Below, piece after piece: positions 12,140 through 23,900 of a stretch of DNA of 64,000 bases. The translations under genes and the position numbers were made by a program. The stretch comes from Sclerurus mexicanus. Its lineage: Eukaryota; Chordata; Aves; Passeriformes; Furnariidae. A model generated the notes under the pieces. It did not search any database, was not told the DNA's origin, and saw only the letters and a list, made by a program, of their open reading frames with translations. The stretch's first letter is position 1. Each line of letters begins with the position of its first letter. The DNA is taken from NCBI GenBank assembly GCA_013396755.1, contig VWZF01002935.1, forward strand, positions 294,980 through 358,979, in the 5' to 3' direction.

Positions 12140-12830
12140 GTGGAAATGTTTTGTTCTTCATTATTTCACTGAGAACTCACTGTTTGCTTCAAATGAATAT
12201 TTCTTCTAAAAAACCTTGAACTTTGAGTAAACATGTTATTGAGGATTTTAGGTAGCTAAGAGAAAGCCTGTTGACCTTTCTGACTATGACAATTGAATAA
12301 CTCCATATGAAAATACCTGCTGTTGACTTATTAACCCTTTTGAGGAGAAGTTTCTTGAATTTTTCCTTTTGGCTTCAATAGGTCTTTGATTGATATCATA
12401 ATAGTCTGCTCTCCAACTGAAGTGGTTTCAGCGTTTTTAAAAACAGACAACATTAGCAAAAGGATTTTTCTCATCAAATGCATAGTCAGAACAGTGAAAT
12501 CAGTATTTGTCATTCGCTTTGCCTGGCTCCTCAAGGCAGCAGCTCTGAGAAAAATGAGTGAGATGAAATCAGAGTTTAGAATAACATAAAACATTTGCTG
12601 GAATTGCAGGTATTTTAAAGATACTACAGAAAAAATAACATATATTAAAAAAAGTTACAGTGAATAATTGTTTCCATTAAAGGGACTTTGATGCTGCTAG
12701 TAGGTAATTCTAAGCTCCTTTCACATTAATGGTAATTTGCCAGAAAAGAAAGGTACATTACATAAATATTTCAAAGTAACCTGGGCAGCAATTTGAAGAT
12801 ATTAAGCTTTCAACTTGACAGCCCCAAGCA
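12140..12830. promoter_or_regulatory. AT-rich candidate regulatory block
   Basis: Repeat-free AT-rich sequence with TCF/LEF-type words (CTTTGATT at 12384-12391, CTTTGATG at 12686-12693), TTATTAA and TAATGG homeodomain-like words, and ATTTGC. No open frame crosses it convincingly. It is a candidate enhancer by texture only. Confidence 0.3.
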
Positions 12831-14087
12831 CCTTGATTCATCCTAACATCCTGTAAGATCTTAAATGCAAACAAGCACTTCACTTGAACGGGACAGACTT
12901 CAGGACCAAAAGGAGCTTCATTCTACAGGGCTGAGGGAATATTAGGGACCAATCAATGTTTCTTCAAGCATGTAAATTATCACAACTGGAAGAAGAGCAG
13001 TGGGGAGGCACTTGTGAAGTAAACTGGAGTCATTTTTCTAAACAAATCCTGTGTCCTGTCTCTCATCTGCTCTGATCTGGTGCTGAAGAGAGGACAGGTA
13101 GTGACTGCAAGGAACCAAACTTCCTTTAAAAGCAGGGCTTGCAGTGTTTGTGATGCCGCTTCTAGAGAAAACACAGGATGCAGAATTCTCTGAGCCATGG
13201 CTTTGTTGGTTAGAAAAAACCTTGAAACGGTGGAATTTGGTTATTAATCCCTTTTAGTTCTGGTAGTCTGTAGCAGATGAGTGAAGGTGGACGAGCTGTG
13301 GTCAGCCTTTGGAGAAGGGCAGGCAGTCCCTGAGAAACCAATCTGGCAGTAAAGCTCATTCTGTGGTCTGGGTTTGCCTGGGCTCAGAGATGGTTCACTG
13401 CTTTCTTTGCCCTCCCATCCCTCGGCACTTCCTCTTGATGCTGCTGCTCAGAAATAAAAAGCAAATTCAAGAGGCAGCTCTGTGTTAAACAAATGCCAAG
13501 CAGCGAGTCCCTCCCACTCCTGGCACCTTTCTTCTTTCCCTCCTGCCTTTGCTCCTGCCTGTGCCCCACGTACATGTTCAAAGTCAGCAGCCCTGCCTTC
13601 GACTTCCTACTTGTATTTTTAAGCTCCCAGTTACAAGAGGCTTCTGTCTGTCTTAGTTTCTGTGAAGCATTGTTGAATTTCTGTAGTTGTGGAGTTTTTT
13701 GGTTGGGATTGTTTTGTTTGTTTGTTGTTGGTTTGGTTTTAATGTGGTAAAAAAAGAAGTGAGTTCTCATAATTCTTTGTCAAGTGTGAACCTGAGGAAG
13801 GAAAGGCACAGAGCTCCCCATCACACTAAGGCTCATGTGCCAGTCTCCTCTAGGAAGTTTGTTACAGCCTAGAATAGAGGGATTTGATTCCTAGCTGGAT
13901 GTCTTGGACAGCAACTGGCATGGGGTGAGCTCTTGTGGTGTGCATCTTAGACCTTGTAATTAGTTTAGGGCCTCTCTTTGAACACCTATTTGACAGGACT
14001 TAGAGGATTCCTACAACGGGGTCGCAGTGATTTGTGGTCGTTAAAGATTATTCTCCTTGCAGTAATCCCTGGGACTGATCTATAAAG
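12831..14087. other. Noncoding stretch with a GT-rich tract
   Basis: A G/T-rich simple tract of gtttgtttgttgttggttt type spans about 13690-13742. It gives rise to hydrophobic chance translations on the plus strand and poly-Asn/Lys on the minus strand (128 codons, 13384-13770). No gene supported. Confidence 0.45.
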
Positions 14088-14178
14088 TCTGTATAAACAA
14101 ATACCAAGAGACTGTCTCTGTCTTGAAGAACTTGCAATCTAAATAGAGAAAAAAGGCAAGCAAAGGATTATCATCACA
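14088..14178 (+). repeat. Ancient amniote interspersed repeat, copy 2
   Basis: Contains gtataaacaaataccaagag, then an actgtctctgtcttg segment, then aacttgcaatctaaatagag and a gcaaaggatta end. This is closer to the reptile consensus word cttacaatctaaatag than the copy at 7255-7336, and in the same orientation. Two copies 6.8 kb apart in one bird-like window support a true family rather than chance. Confidence 0.55.
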
Positions 14179-15067
14179 AGGGCTGGGTGGAGCTACAAAC
14201 AAAACCCAAATCTCCTGCATTGCTTTTGCCACATGTCTCTTCTTGTTCGCTCAGATCATCTTGATTTTTTTTATTTCCAAGTAAAAGGGATTTCATGCCA
14301 GAGGTCTGGCACGATTCCAGGTTGGATAACTGGTTGTTTACACTGTCACTGGAGTAGGGTTTCCTGAGCAATCAGAGATTACAGCCACTAAGTCCAGAGG
14401 GCACAAAGCAGCATTGCCGAGGTCTCCCAGCTCATGCCCGGGAGTCTCTCTGCTCTTGCTTTGTGACCACACTGTTACACGGGCAGCAGAGCTGCTCCCC
14501 AGCTGGGTTTGACTCACCTCTGGCCAGCACAAGGCAGCAATTACCACACCACGTGGGTGCTTTTATATTGTCCTTCCCACCTACCAGGCTATGTGGGAGA
14601 ACTGTGCTTTAGGCTGTTGGTACCCAGCAGTGTGAGACATGCCCTGTATTTCCTGGCTCTTAGCCTCTATTTCCCAGGCTAAACTATAGAAGGCACTGCT
14701 GTTGGATGTTATGTGTTGTTCTGCTTTAGCTCAGAAGCAACTGCACCTCTGGTGGGCTCAGTGAGCCCTTGGAGAGGCTGGGCATCACTTTGAGTGTGCA
14801 TGAGTCAAGGGGATTTGGGGATTAGAAAATAGTGAGTGTGGGTTGTTACATCATCCTGTGAAAATTCCTGAGCACACATTCTCCAGACCTTCATTATGGG
14901 AAAGAGGGCTGTAGCAAACTGTCCCTTTCCTGAGGCACAGCAGTGCCACGGGACGGACACTGGTGTGTCCCACATCGAGCAGAGGCTGGAGCATCCCCTG
15001 CTGAGTCAGTCAGTGCCTCAGCTTCGCTCCAGCACTGCTGTGCAGAGGGAGGGCTTGGCAGAGAGCA
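14179..15067. other. Noncoding stretch, nothing recognised
   Basis: Unique-looking sequence, frames of at most 95 codons on either strand, none with a domain. Confidence 0.45.
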
Positions 15068-15087
15068 GGGGAGGAGGGTGGGGAGGG
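15068..15087 (+). other. Canonical G-quadruplex motif
   Basis: Four G-runs of three or more (15068-15071, 15076-15078, 15080-15083, 15085-15087) with loops of 4, 1 and 1 nt fit the G3+N1-7 rule on the + strand. Confidence 0.6.
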
Positions 15088-17128
15088 AGTTTGTGAGCAA
15101 AGGCTGTGTGGGACACAGCAGAATGGTCTGTATTTCTTGCAGCCCTTCATGCTGTGGTAGAGCTCGACCTCCCCTGGTCATCAGTCTGGCTTGTAAATCT
15201 GTTGTAGGACAGGTGCAAGAGTTGGTAACTACCTAATTTGGTGCTGTTGAGCTCACTGGTTAGTGTCTGTAAAATGTTGGAGGAAGGCTAGGTGGTACTC
15301 TTGAGCTGGATTTTGCCAATGCTTCCCCAAGAGGAAAAGTGCTGTGGAAATCTGGAGGGGTGCTGGCTCTGCTGAGCCAGGTACTCTCGCACGTGCAGAG
15401 AGGCAGCAGAAGGTGCTTGTTGCTCCTCAGGCTGCAGAGCAGATTCAACCAGGAAAACACTTCAGCACGTGGTTCACTTGAGGCGTGGGTGCATTAGTTG
15501 TGCTCCCATCCAGGATCTGTGTTTGCTTTGCTGGGAGGGGACAAGCGGCATTGCATGATCTGCTGCTGGGCGAGCAGGTCCTTAGCTCGTGATGTCCTCT
15601 CTGGATGAGGCCTACTTGCATTTCATGAGGTTTTCTGACTCAGGCAGAGCATCTTGTGCCATCAGCATAACCAGCCAAAAATGCTGTCCCTCAAAGAAGC
15701 TGCAGGAGAAGTGAGTGCTGATGTCACAGCAACATGTGTCCTCTGGTCCTGGTTTCTGCAAGGGACAAGACCAGTTCTAAGCCCTGTACAGAGCCCCATG
15801 TACAGTATTTCCCTCTGGGACCTTTCACACCATTGAAATTGGTAGTGTTCACAATCTTCTGGGCCATTCCTTTTAGAAGTAAGTTTAATTTGTAAACAGT
15901 CAAAACCAGTTTAGTAAATTTTACTGACCAGTAAGTGGCTGGAAAGGGACTGACTGCTCGTAGGTGGGACATTTGGGCTGGAGAGCATCTACTGATGATG
16001 AGAGTCTGCAACACACAACTCGCACCCCTAAGTGTTCATAACAACTGATAAAAGTGATAAACCCTCCATTAGCTGTTTATTAGATATCTTTTATTAAAGA
16101 TAGCTATTAAAGTGGTGCTAAGGAGAGAAGGAGGTTGGCAGGTGTGGGGTGAGATTTTGGCAGCCCATTACAGAAGGACTGGAGGCCAGTGGAGCACAGC
16201 CTGGAAGGCAGAGTGGTGGCACTGACCAATTGCCCTGGGCTGTGGGACTTGCATGGCCTGAGCCTCTAGTCCTGTGTGGTTTTTCTCCTTCAGCATGTGA
16301 ATGGCTTGGACTGTGTAGCTGTTTCTGAGATCTCTGTGCCCTCCTCTCAGGCAGTGTTAACACAGTCTTTGTTTTGTAGCAGCTGGATTTTTGCAGGATA
16401 TATAGCCATTTAGGATAAAAATAGGAGCTGCTCCAAATCTCCAGATGCCAATGCAGCCTTACAGTCTGGCCCTGGGCTGCTGTTAAAAAGTGGGATGTAA
16501 GCTTCTATCTCTTTCTAGTGTCCTTAAAAGGTTTACTCCAGGACAAGTTTATGCTCAAGTTTGCCATTCATCGTTCATTTGCCCATACTAGGTCTTTCAC
16601 CGAGAAGGAATTAATGTAGGGAACAATGGGAGATGATTTTGAGGAGAAACAGCAAATAACATTGTTCAGAGGACAAACTTTTATGAAGCTGAACTGTGAA
16701 TTTCTAGGAAGATGCTGTTTGTCACACAGAAACAGAATATTCTGAAAATAAAAAGATGTAGCTGATCTTTATGTTTTGGTCTTAACTCTCTTGGTTCAGG
16801 AAGTCTGGGAGCTTTCTTTCCAGATCCTGAAGCTGTGTGTATTATGCATGTGGCACAGTGCACTGTGAGTTCATCTGCTCCCTGCTGGAGCTGTTCCCAA
16901 ACACCTCTGTGCTTCTGTGACGTGGTGTGTACAGTCCCACAGACATGTCAGTCTTATGTCCTGTGAGAGGCATCACAGATTATTGATAATAGGATTAAGG
17001 TATCTGACCACTGGAATTCTGCATTTGTGTGTTTTCAAGTTGTTCCTAAATAGAAGAAAATTTCGGTGTAAGAAAGAGCACACTTGAAAGGCTGAACTTC
17101 TCAACCCAGCATCAAGAGGGATAAACTG
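15088..17128. other. Noncoding stretch with a GATA-containing palindrome
   Basis: Around 16030-16110 an AT-rich segment holds several GATA words and the inverted repeat TATCTTT / AAAGATA (16085-16102, 4-nt spacer). The remainder shows no gene; frames are under 100 codons. Confidence 0.4.
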
Positions 17129-17151
17129 TATTTAAACAATATGTTTAAATA
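17129..17151. repeat. Perfect 10-bp inverted repeat
   Basis: TATTTAAACA and its exact reverse complement TGTTTAAATA are separated by three bases. It is AT-rich, so chance is possible, but both arms contain FOX-like TAAACA words facing each other. Confidence 0.6.
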
Positions 17152-17880
17152 AAGTCTGAATTGACACTGATTCATTCCAGATGAGACTTTGGGATCTTTA
17201 GATATGCGGGCTTGCTGTGCTATACTCTATATCAGCAAGAGTCACCCTCTGTACTAAAGGTGTCTGCAAGGCTTGGCCACACGATCATGGCTATGATCAA
17301 ACAGTGGCTCCTTATCAGGCTCAGTGACCTGGCTGTTGGCTTGGGAACAGTTCCTCTGGTTGGTGTGTGGATGCAGAGATCCCCGAGTCAGGCTCCCAGG
17401 GAGCCTTCACAGCATTTTGCAAGTCATGGAACTGCTCTTTGCTGCAGTTTCTCTCCCTGGGACACGAGCAGAGCAGTTTCTCCCTGAATGTTACAGTGAG
17501 AGGTGCTGTACAGACCCAGCATGACGTTCCTTTGTACTCGTCAGACTATCCGGTGTCCTTTCTGTCCCTCATTTCAGTAGATGCTTTTGTAAATCTCCAT
17601 GGTCTTCTATCAGTGTGTGGCATGATATCACTGCTTAATGATGACTGGGATTTTTGGTGTTCCTTGAAAGACCTGGCAGGAGGACAAGCATACTCCTCTT
17701 CTCCTTGGCTCTCCAGCAGATTTCCAAATACCCAGCACAGCAAAGCTCTGAAGTATATGCTTGAGGCCTCCATTATTCAGGGTGGCACGTAAACACAGTA
17801 TAATTTTAAGCAGTTTTTGAAGTGTTTTTGGGAATAAAGATGTTTTCCCAAATTGAAAAGGGATGTACACAAAGGAGCCA
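17152..17880. other. Noncoding stretch
   Basis: The 141-codon plus-strand frame (17367-17792) has no domain and two overlapping frames compete with it. Nothing else recognised. Confidence 0.45.
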
Positions 17881-17920
17881 TATGTGTGTAAATATATATA
17901 TATTTATAGATACACATATC
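17881..17920. repeat. Compound AT/GT microsatellite-like tract
   Basis: A tgtgtgta segment is followed by an (AT)n run at about 17892-17903 and then atacacatat. It is short and imperfect. Confidence 0.6.
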
Positions 17921-20900
17921 CATCAGAGTCTGTTCTGTCTTCATGCTCAGGATTGCTGAGCAGAACTCCCGAGGAAGAGCTGACCAGCTGCACACTGAGG
18001 CTTTCAGCAAAGGAAACCAAAGTCATCTCCAGTTGGGAGTGTTTAATTGCTCTCTGCACAGCTCACTGGTCTCAGGGCCCCCGGGGACCCCCGTGATTCT
18101 TTTGCCTGAACACCTGCACGTTCCAGCCTGTGCCATTTCATCCAGGGCTCGCTGATGTGTCTGAACCAGAACGTGCATCTGAGAACAACATCCAGTCTCC
18201 ATTCAGGCTTCTTTTATCAAAAAGGACCTCATAGAGTAAGAAGGAAATTAATTTCTAATATTGCAGACACACACAGGACCCTCAGAGTACTTCAGCCTGA
18301 AGGACTTGCTGTGAGGACCCAGCACCCATGTCCACAGCTTGCACACACAATTATGAGTTAGTGTGAAGAGCTTCTGTGTTACTTCATGTCTCAATAATTT
18401 TTGATCCAGTTTGTATCACTGAGCTTTTTAATGCCTCTTTCTACTTGACTGAGGTAGCAGATTAAGACACCATCAGGCTTGTTCCACTTTGGGCCCCTCG
18501 CTGGTGAAGCCTTCCAGCATCATTCCAGCCAGGAGATGACCAGTTCAGGCTGTGGGATGTGGAGCCAGCTGTGGGGTTTTTGTGTCCATGGGTTGGAGGG
18601 TGTTGCTTTCCAGTCCTGTTGTCAAACTTGCAAGCAGTATCCACGTAAACTTCCTTTCTGGTTCTTTCAGATCTGGTTTCATTGTCCTTCCTCTTGCATT
18701 TGGCATCAATCTCAAAGAGTTTATTTGCTGTCTGCAACAGCTGAGAACTTTTTTTTATAAAATCTCAGCTGTCCTTGTTGAGTAAAGCCCAGGATTGCTG
18801 TTGTCTTCCTCCAAGCATTGTTTCTGTAATGAGGATCTCAGGTAATGCTGACATTAATGTGGACTTTCATTTGACTACTTTTCTAAGGCTTTGCAAGCAA
18901 GAAATTTCTTGCTTTCTTATTTGTTTCCTCATGTACTAGCAGCAGCATGAGTTTGTAAAGGCAAAAGAGGGAGAATGACAGAGTCCATGTGTTACCAGAG
19001 GTCCCCAGTCAGGTTGTCTAACTGAACTGACCTTTTTTAGTAGCTGGAAAAACAGATCCATGTCATATATTTTTGTCTATATGTGTTTACAAAAGCACTG
19101 ATTCCCATTTGTAATTGTGAATTCATCTCTGTGCTTTCCTGGAATTCATTTATTTTCTTCTGTGTTCGTGTCTTTTGTAAGAAAGACCTTGGCTTACAGT
19201 GACAAGCAAAAGAGTCATTTCTTCTCCTGAAATATGAGACCTTTCAGGGTGACACAACCTGTGACAGCGTTGTGAATGCCAGGATTTATATTGTGTTTCC
19301 CAACAAACTCAAGGGCCGTAGAAAGAGAGAAGTTTGCAAGAGGTAAATGGTTGAGAGCAACTCACAAACTTAAGAAAAGCTATGTTTTCACAAAGAGAAG
19401 ACTCATCTCAGTGTCATCCCTTCTAGGGTACTTTTAGGGCAAGTCCTGAAACTTTGGTACCTCTGAGGTAAGTGTTTTCTGGGAGATGACAGCCTGGCAT
19501 GCCCATTTCTCAGAGGACCTGTTCAATCCCAAGGGATTGCAATATGAGGGCTTGTGAAACCTCTCCTTTTCTGCTTTCCTTTGCAAGCCAAGCAGCCTGC
19601 CTCGCCTCCAGACCTTCCAATAGTGCATGGACCTGGACTGAGTATGTCATGCTACCCTCATCCTTTGATCTGGCAGTACACTGCAAACCTCCAAGCCTCA
19701 ACAAACTGTGCTGGAGCAGGGGAAGAGCAGGTTTGGAAACGGAGGCACAGAGGTTTGCCTGCCCTGTGTCCACACACACAGCAGGCAATGGCAAGCTGAG
19801 AAATCCCAGTGACCTTAGATTTCAGAGTAAATCCTTTGACTCCCAGTGATGAAACTCTTTCATTTTGCTGCCTCCATCCCTGTCAGTGGAATGTAATGAT
19901 GTCCTCCCTACCTCTCTCACCCCTTCCCTTTCTTCCAGTTTAGAGCGATAGGTGTTGGAAAGCAGATTTGTTAAAGCCTCTGACCTAGGAGCAGCTGTGG
20001 ATTGTGGGGTGGGACACTCGTGGTGCTCCTCTCCTTTCTTCTCCCTGCAGCACACCATAGCTGCCCTCCTTGGCAGGTGCTTGGCCCCGTGTTCATTTTT
20101 ACGAAGGAAACAGGGAATTCCTCACAACCAAGCAGAAACACAGGAAATCTGGATAAACAAGAGGATATGTTTTCCGTCTCCCCCTCCTTCCCAGTTTCTG
20201 CAGTGCCATCGTCCCCTCCAGCTCTTGCAGTGCCCGTGTGGCTGTGCCCATGGGCTGGTTGGCAGGAGCTTTGCAGTGGGGTCGGGGCAGGGATAAGGCA
20301 CTTGGGTGGCTGAAAGAGAATTCACCACGGATCTGTTCTGGTGTGATATTGTGTTTCAGTATGTTGTGACTGCGTGTGTAACAGGAGCCAGCAGGGGAAC
20401 CTGAAAGCAGAGCCGTGCTAAAATAGCCTGTTCCTGCCTGTGGTTGCTACCATGAGGCAGGTCTGCGTGTGCTCCCCTGGCAGTGGGTGCACAGAGCTTT
20501 GACAGGATTAGCACATGGGTTTAGCAGCCCTCAGGAAATACGAGCAAAGGCTGGTTGGGATTTTGCCCTCCCTGTGCAGCGGTCTCTCGCAGTGAGAGTC
20601 TTTGGGAAGGTGTAGGGGAAGGCTGGCAGTGGGGTTTGCTGCTGGTGCTGCTGCTGCCTCGGCAGCGGGGCTGTCCAGGTGCTGTGCCAGCAGCCCCTGG
20701 TTTGTGTGGTCACACTATCGTGTTGTCATGCTGTCAGATGCCCCCACTCACCTCCTGAACCTGTGTGGCACCTTTACCACGTGCTCTGAGCCTTGTCCTC
20801 CAGAAGTGAAGAGAAATTGCTCTTCCAAAACTTCAGCAAGGGCCTTTCCACACACTGGTTTGGTTTGTTCTTCTGTGTTCCTTTATTTTCTCCCTCGGAG

Positions 20901-23900
20901 TGTCCTGGTCATGGGGCAGAACTGCAACATGTCCCCCAGTCCCCATAAGGAGGCAGCAATGCTGGTAGGTGGGCAGGAGTCACTGAGGAGTCTCAGAGCC
21001 CTCTCTTTGACATGAAGACATTCCCCAAATGTTTTCCATAGGCCTGGATGTGAAGGTTGTGCTGAATCTGTGTTGTGTAACATTGACCGGGTCCATCATT
21101 AGTGTAATAACAATGACAGCTTTGATCTGAAAGTTCATATATATTCATTGCACATCTTAGGAGTCTTGCTTCAGGAGAACTTTGATATTATTAGATATGA
21201 ATCTATAGATTACAAGGATGTAATTGCAGGAACTACAGATTCTGAAGACTTTTAAAGGAGGAAACAAAGGGCTTGGTACTTAACTGCTGCTTTTCCTGGG
21301 ACAGGAGGCAAAGAGGATAGTGGGCAATGGGAATTGTCTCCATTGGAGTGAGATCTGAACTATATACCTTCGGATGGGGAAGAGTATGTAGAAAATATAT
21401 TTTAAGATATTCCCTCTTTTCCTTGCCCTCTTTCCCTCACATCAACCAACTGCATTCTGTTCCACAGAAACAATTTGGTGTAGATGGGCAAAGAGCCTGA
21501 ATTTTTGGAGGTGGTCTCATGGTTTGGTTCTGTGCTTTTATTCTGATAGATTTAAGAAGCCACTCAAAGTTCCACATAGACACTCATCATAAAATAGCCC
21601 GTCTCGTTGCATGATCTACTCAAAATTGCACTTTCTTCCTGAGATCATAATTGCACAGACTTCCACGCAAAGGGCAAGACAAGATAGACTGTAACGATGT
21701 TGTGCATTCATAAAGACAGGACCAAACAATTACCTTTTGTATGTAACAAACAAATTATTTGTCTTTCCTGAGGTAGGAGAAAGCTTTTGACTGTGGAGGA
21801 GCCCATTGAATGTGGAATGCAGGAGCAGGAGGAGGTGGGATGGCAGACAACAGTCCAGCAGCTGGTGGGAAAGGTGCATAAAGGCAGAGAAACAATAGAG
21901 GATAAATGGAAATTTTCTAAAGTATTTTGTAATGGTTTCTTCTTCAAAGCACATAACCCACAAAATAGCTTTATATAGTTACAGTCCTATTTGCCAAAAT
22001 TACATTTAAAAAGGATTTTGGAGAAATGGAGACATGTAGGTTGGCTGATGGCTTTTAAACCAGAAAGATGAGAACATGGAGAGGGTCTGTGCAGAAGATT
22101 CATAGACTGGGTATGTCTAGAGAATGGTTTTGAGGCCAAGAAATTGCAAATGTACCTTTATGAATTGTCATGCAGGCAGCTGAGTGTGTGTAGACCCTGT
22201 AAGGGAGGAAGAGGCTTGAGTTGTGTTCCCAGTGCCTGAAATATGGAGCATCTTTGGCAAATTGTTGGTTTGGGGCTGTTTGTCACCAGCTGGGTATTAA
22301 ACCCTGTTCCAAGCCATGCAGCCAACATGCTTCTGTCGGAGTTGCTGTACCTCGTTCTGTGCCTCCTGCCACTCCTTGTGTGGGGTTTTGGCTGTAAATT
22401 CTTCAGGACAGGGCTTACCTTTGCCCAGGGTGGTTATTTGCAGCAGGGACTTTGCTCTGCAGTGGAGTTAACTCTTCTCCACTGTACAGGGAACTGACAG
22501 AGGGGTGCTGCTGATGCCACACTGCCTCTGTGTACAACAGCCAGCCCCCAGCAAAGGCACCCCCAAATCCACAGCTTTTCTGTACCAGTGGTGCTTTGAG
22601 TGAGGACAGCACTCAGGTTATTGGCTGCCTTAACTCAGTGGTAGAAGCAAGTCCTAAGTGGCTCTGCAGCCCCCAGCACGTTGTATCTCTGATCACTAGA
22701 CATTTTTGAAAGCCAAGTAGTGTTAGTTTCAAGCTGTACTCAGCCTTCAGGTCTCCTGAAGAGAGTTGTTCACAACTGAACAAACTGTTCAACTCTTGCC
22801 ATCTCCTACAGCAGGACTTTCCCCTATTCTCTGAATTGAACTGAAATGGAATTGGTGTGTTCTGATGTTTTGGGGTGAGAGCAGCATAAATCCCTCTGAT
22901 CCTGCCATTCAGTAAACACTGCTTTGTTTATTTTTTAAACTGGCACAGAAATGCAGGATAAGCTGAGCTGACCACAAGTCATTAAATGTTATGACTTGCA
23001 TTGAATACTGAACAGTATTGTTAAAGCATAAACCGAAACTCTGGAATAAATTAACAGGTTGTATAATATCTTGCATTTCCCAGAAATGCTACAGCAACCA
23101 CTCATCTCTCTTCAGCTACTTTCTCAGCTAAAGGTGAGATATCTCTGCTCTAACTCGAGACATCCATGAGTCAGACACTTAGTTTGAACTGGTCACAGCT
23201 GGAGCTGTGCTCCCTTTGCAGTGGACAAGGAGAAATGGGAACCTCCAGAGGGTGGTTGATCTTGTCATAAGGCGGACATCTAAGATGGATCAGAAGATTT
23301 GCTCTCAGAAGGTGCCTGTTTCCCTTCACTGAAGGTGTTCTGTGGCCACCTTCTCCTCCCAGGTATGGGCAATTACAGCTTCCTGGCTTAACTGCTGGTG
23401 CTGATGGCCAGCTCTGTGCTGCTGTGACGGGAGCAGGATGGTGCTGATCACCATCCTCTTGCACCATTGGGATATTTGGGAGGAAAGGCATATTAGGTGC
23501 TTGGGGACTTCTGTTTGCCCTTGGCAGTTGGCAGGGCTCTGCTGCACACAAGGCATCTGATTCATTCATGGTTCGTTTAGTTAGTGTAAGGAATTCTGTT
23601 CTTTAAGAGGGTTCCTGTTGTGCAGTGGTGGATGTGGACTAGGTGCGTTACTGTGAGGGCACGTTTGTGACATGTCTTCTCTCTACAAGGCTTCAGCAGA
23701 TCTGCAAACAGAGCAGTGTCTGTCTTTGCTCTCGGGGTGGCTGTGGGACCTGGCCCCACACTGTTGTGCCAGAGCAGGCACTGGGGCTGAGCTCAGCCCA
23801 GGATATACATCCAGGTGGAAAGGGGAGTCAGCAGCCCGTGCAGGCTGTGAGGCACCTCTGTGCAACTGATGCTCTTCAAAACTGGTTATGCCCCTGCACT

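Noticed and set aside
23116..23133. 18-nt segment between a 3' splice-like ctctcttcag and a donor-like AAGGTGAGAT
   Set aside because: The pyrimidine tract is short and such minimal pairs are expected by chance many times in 64 kb.
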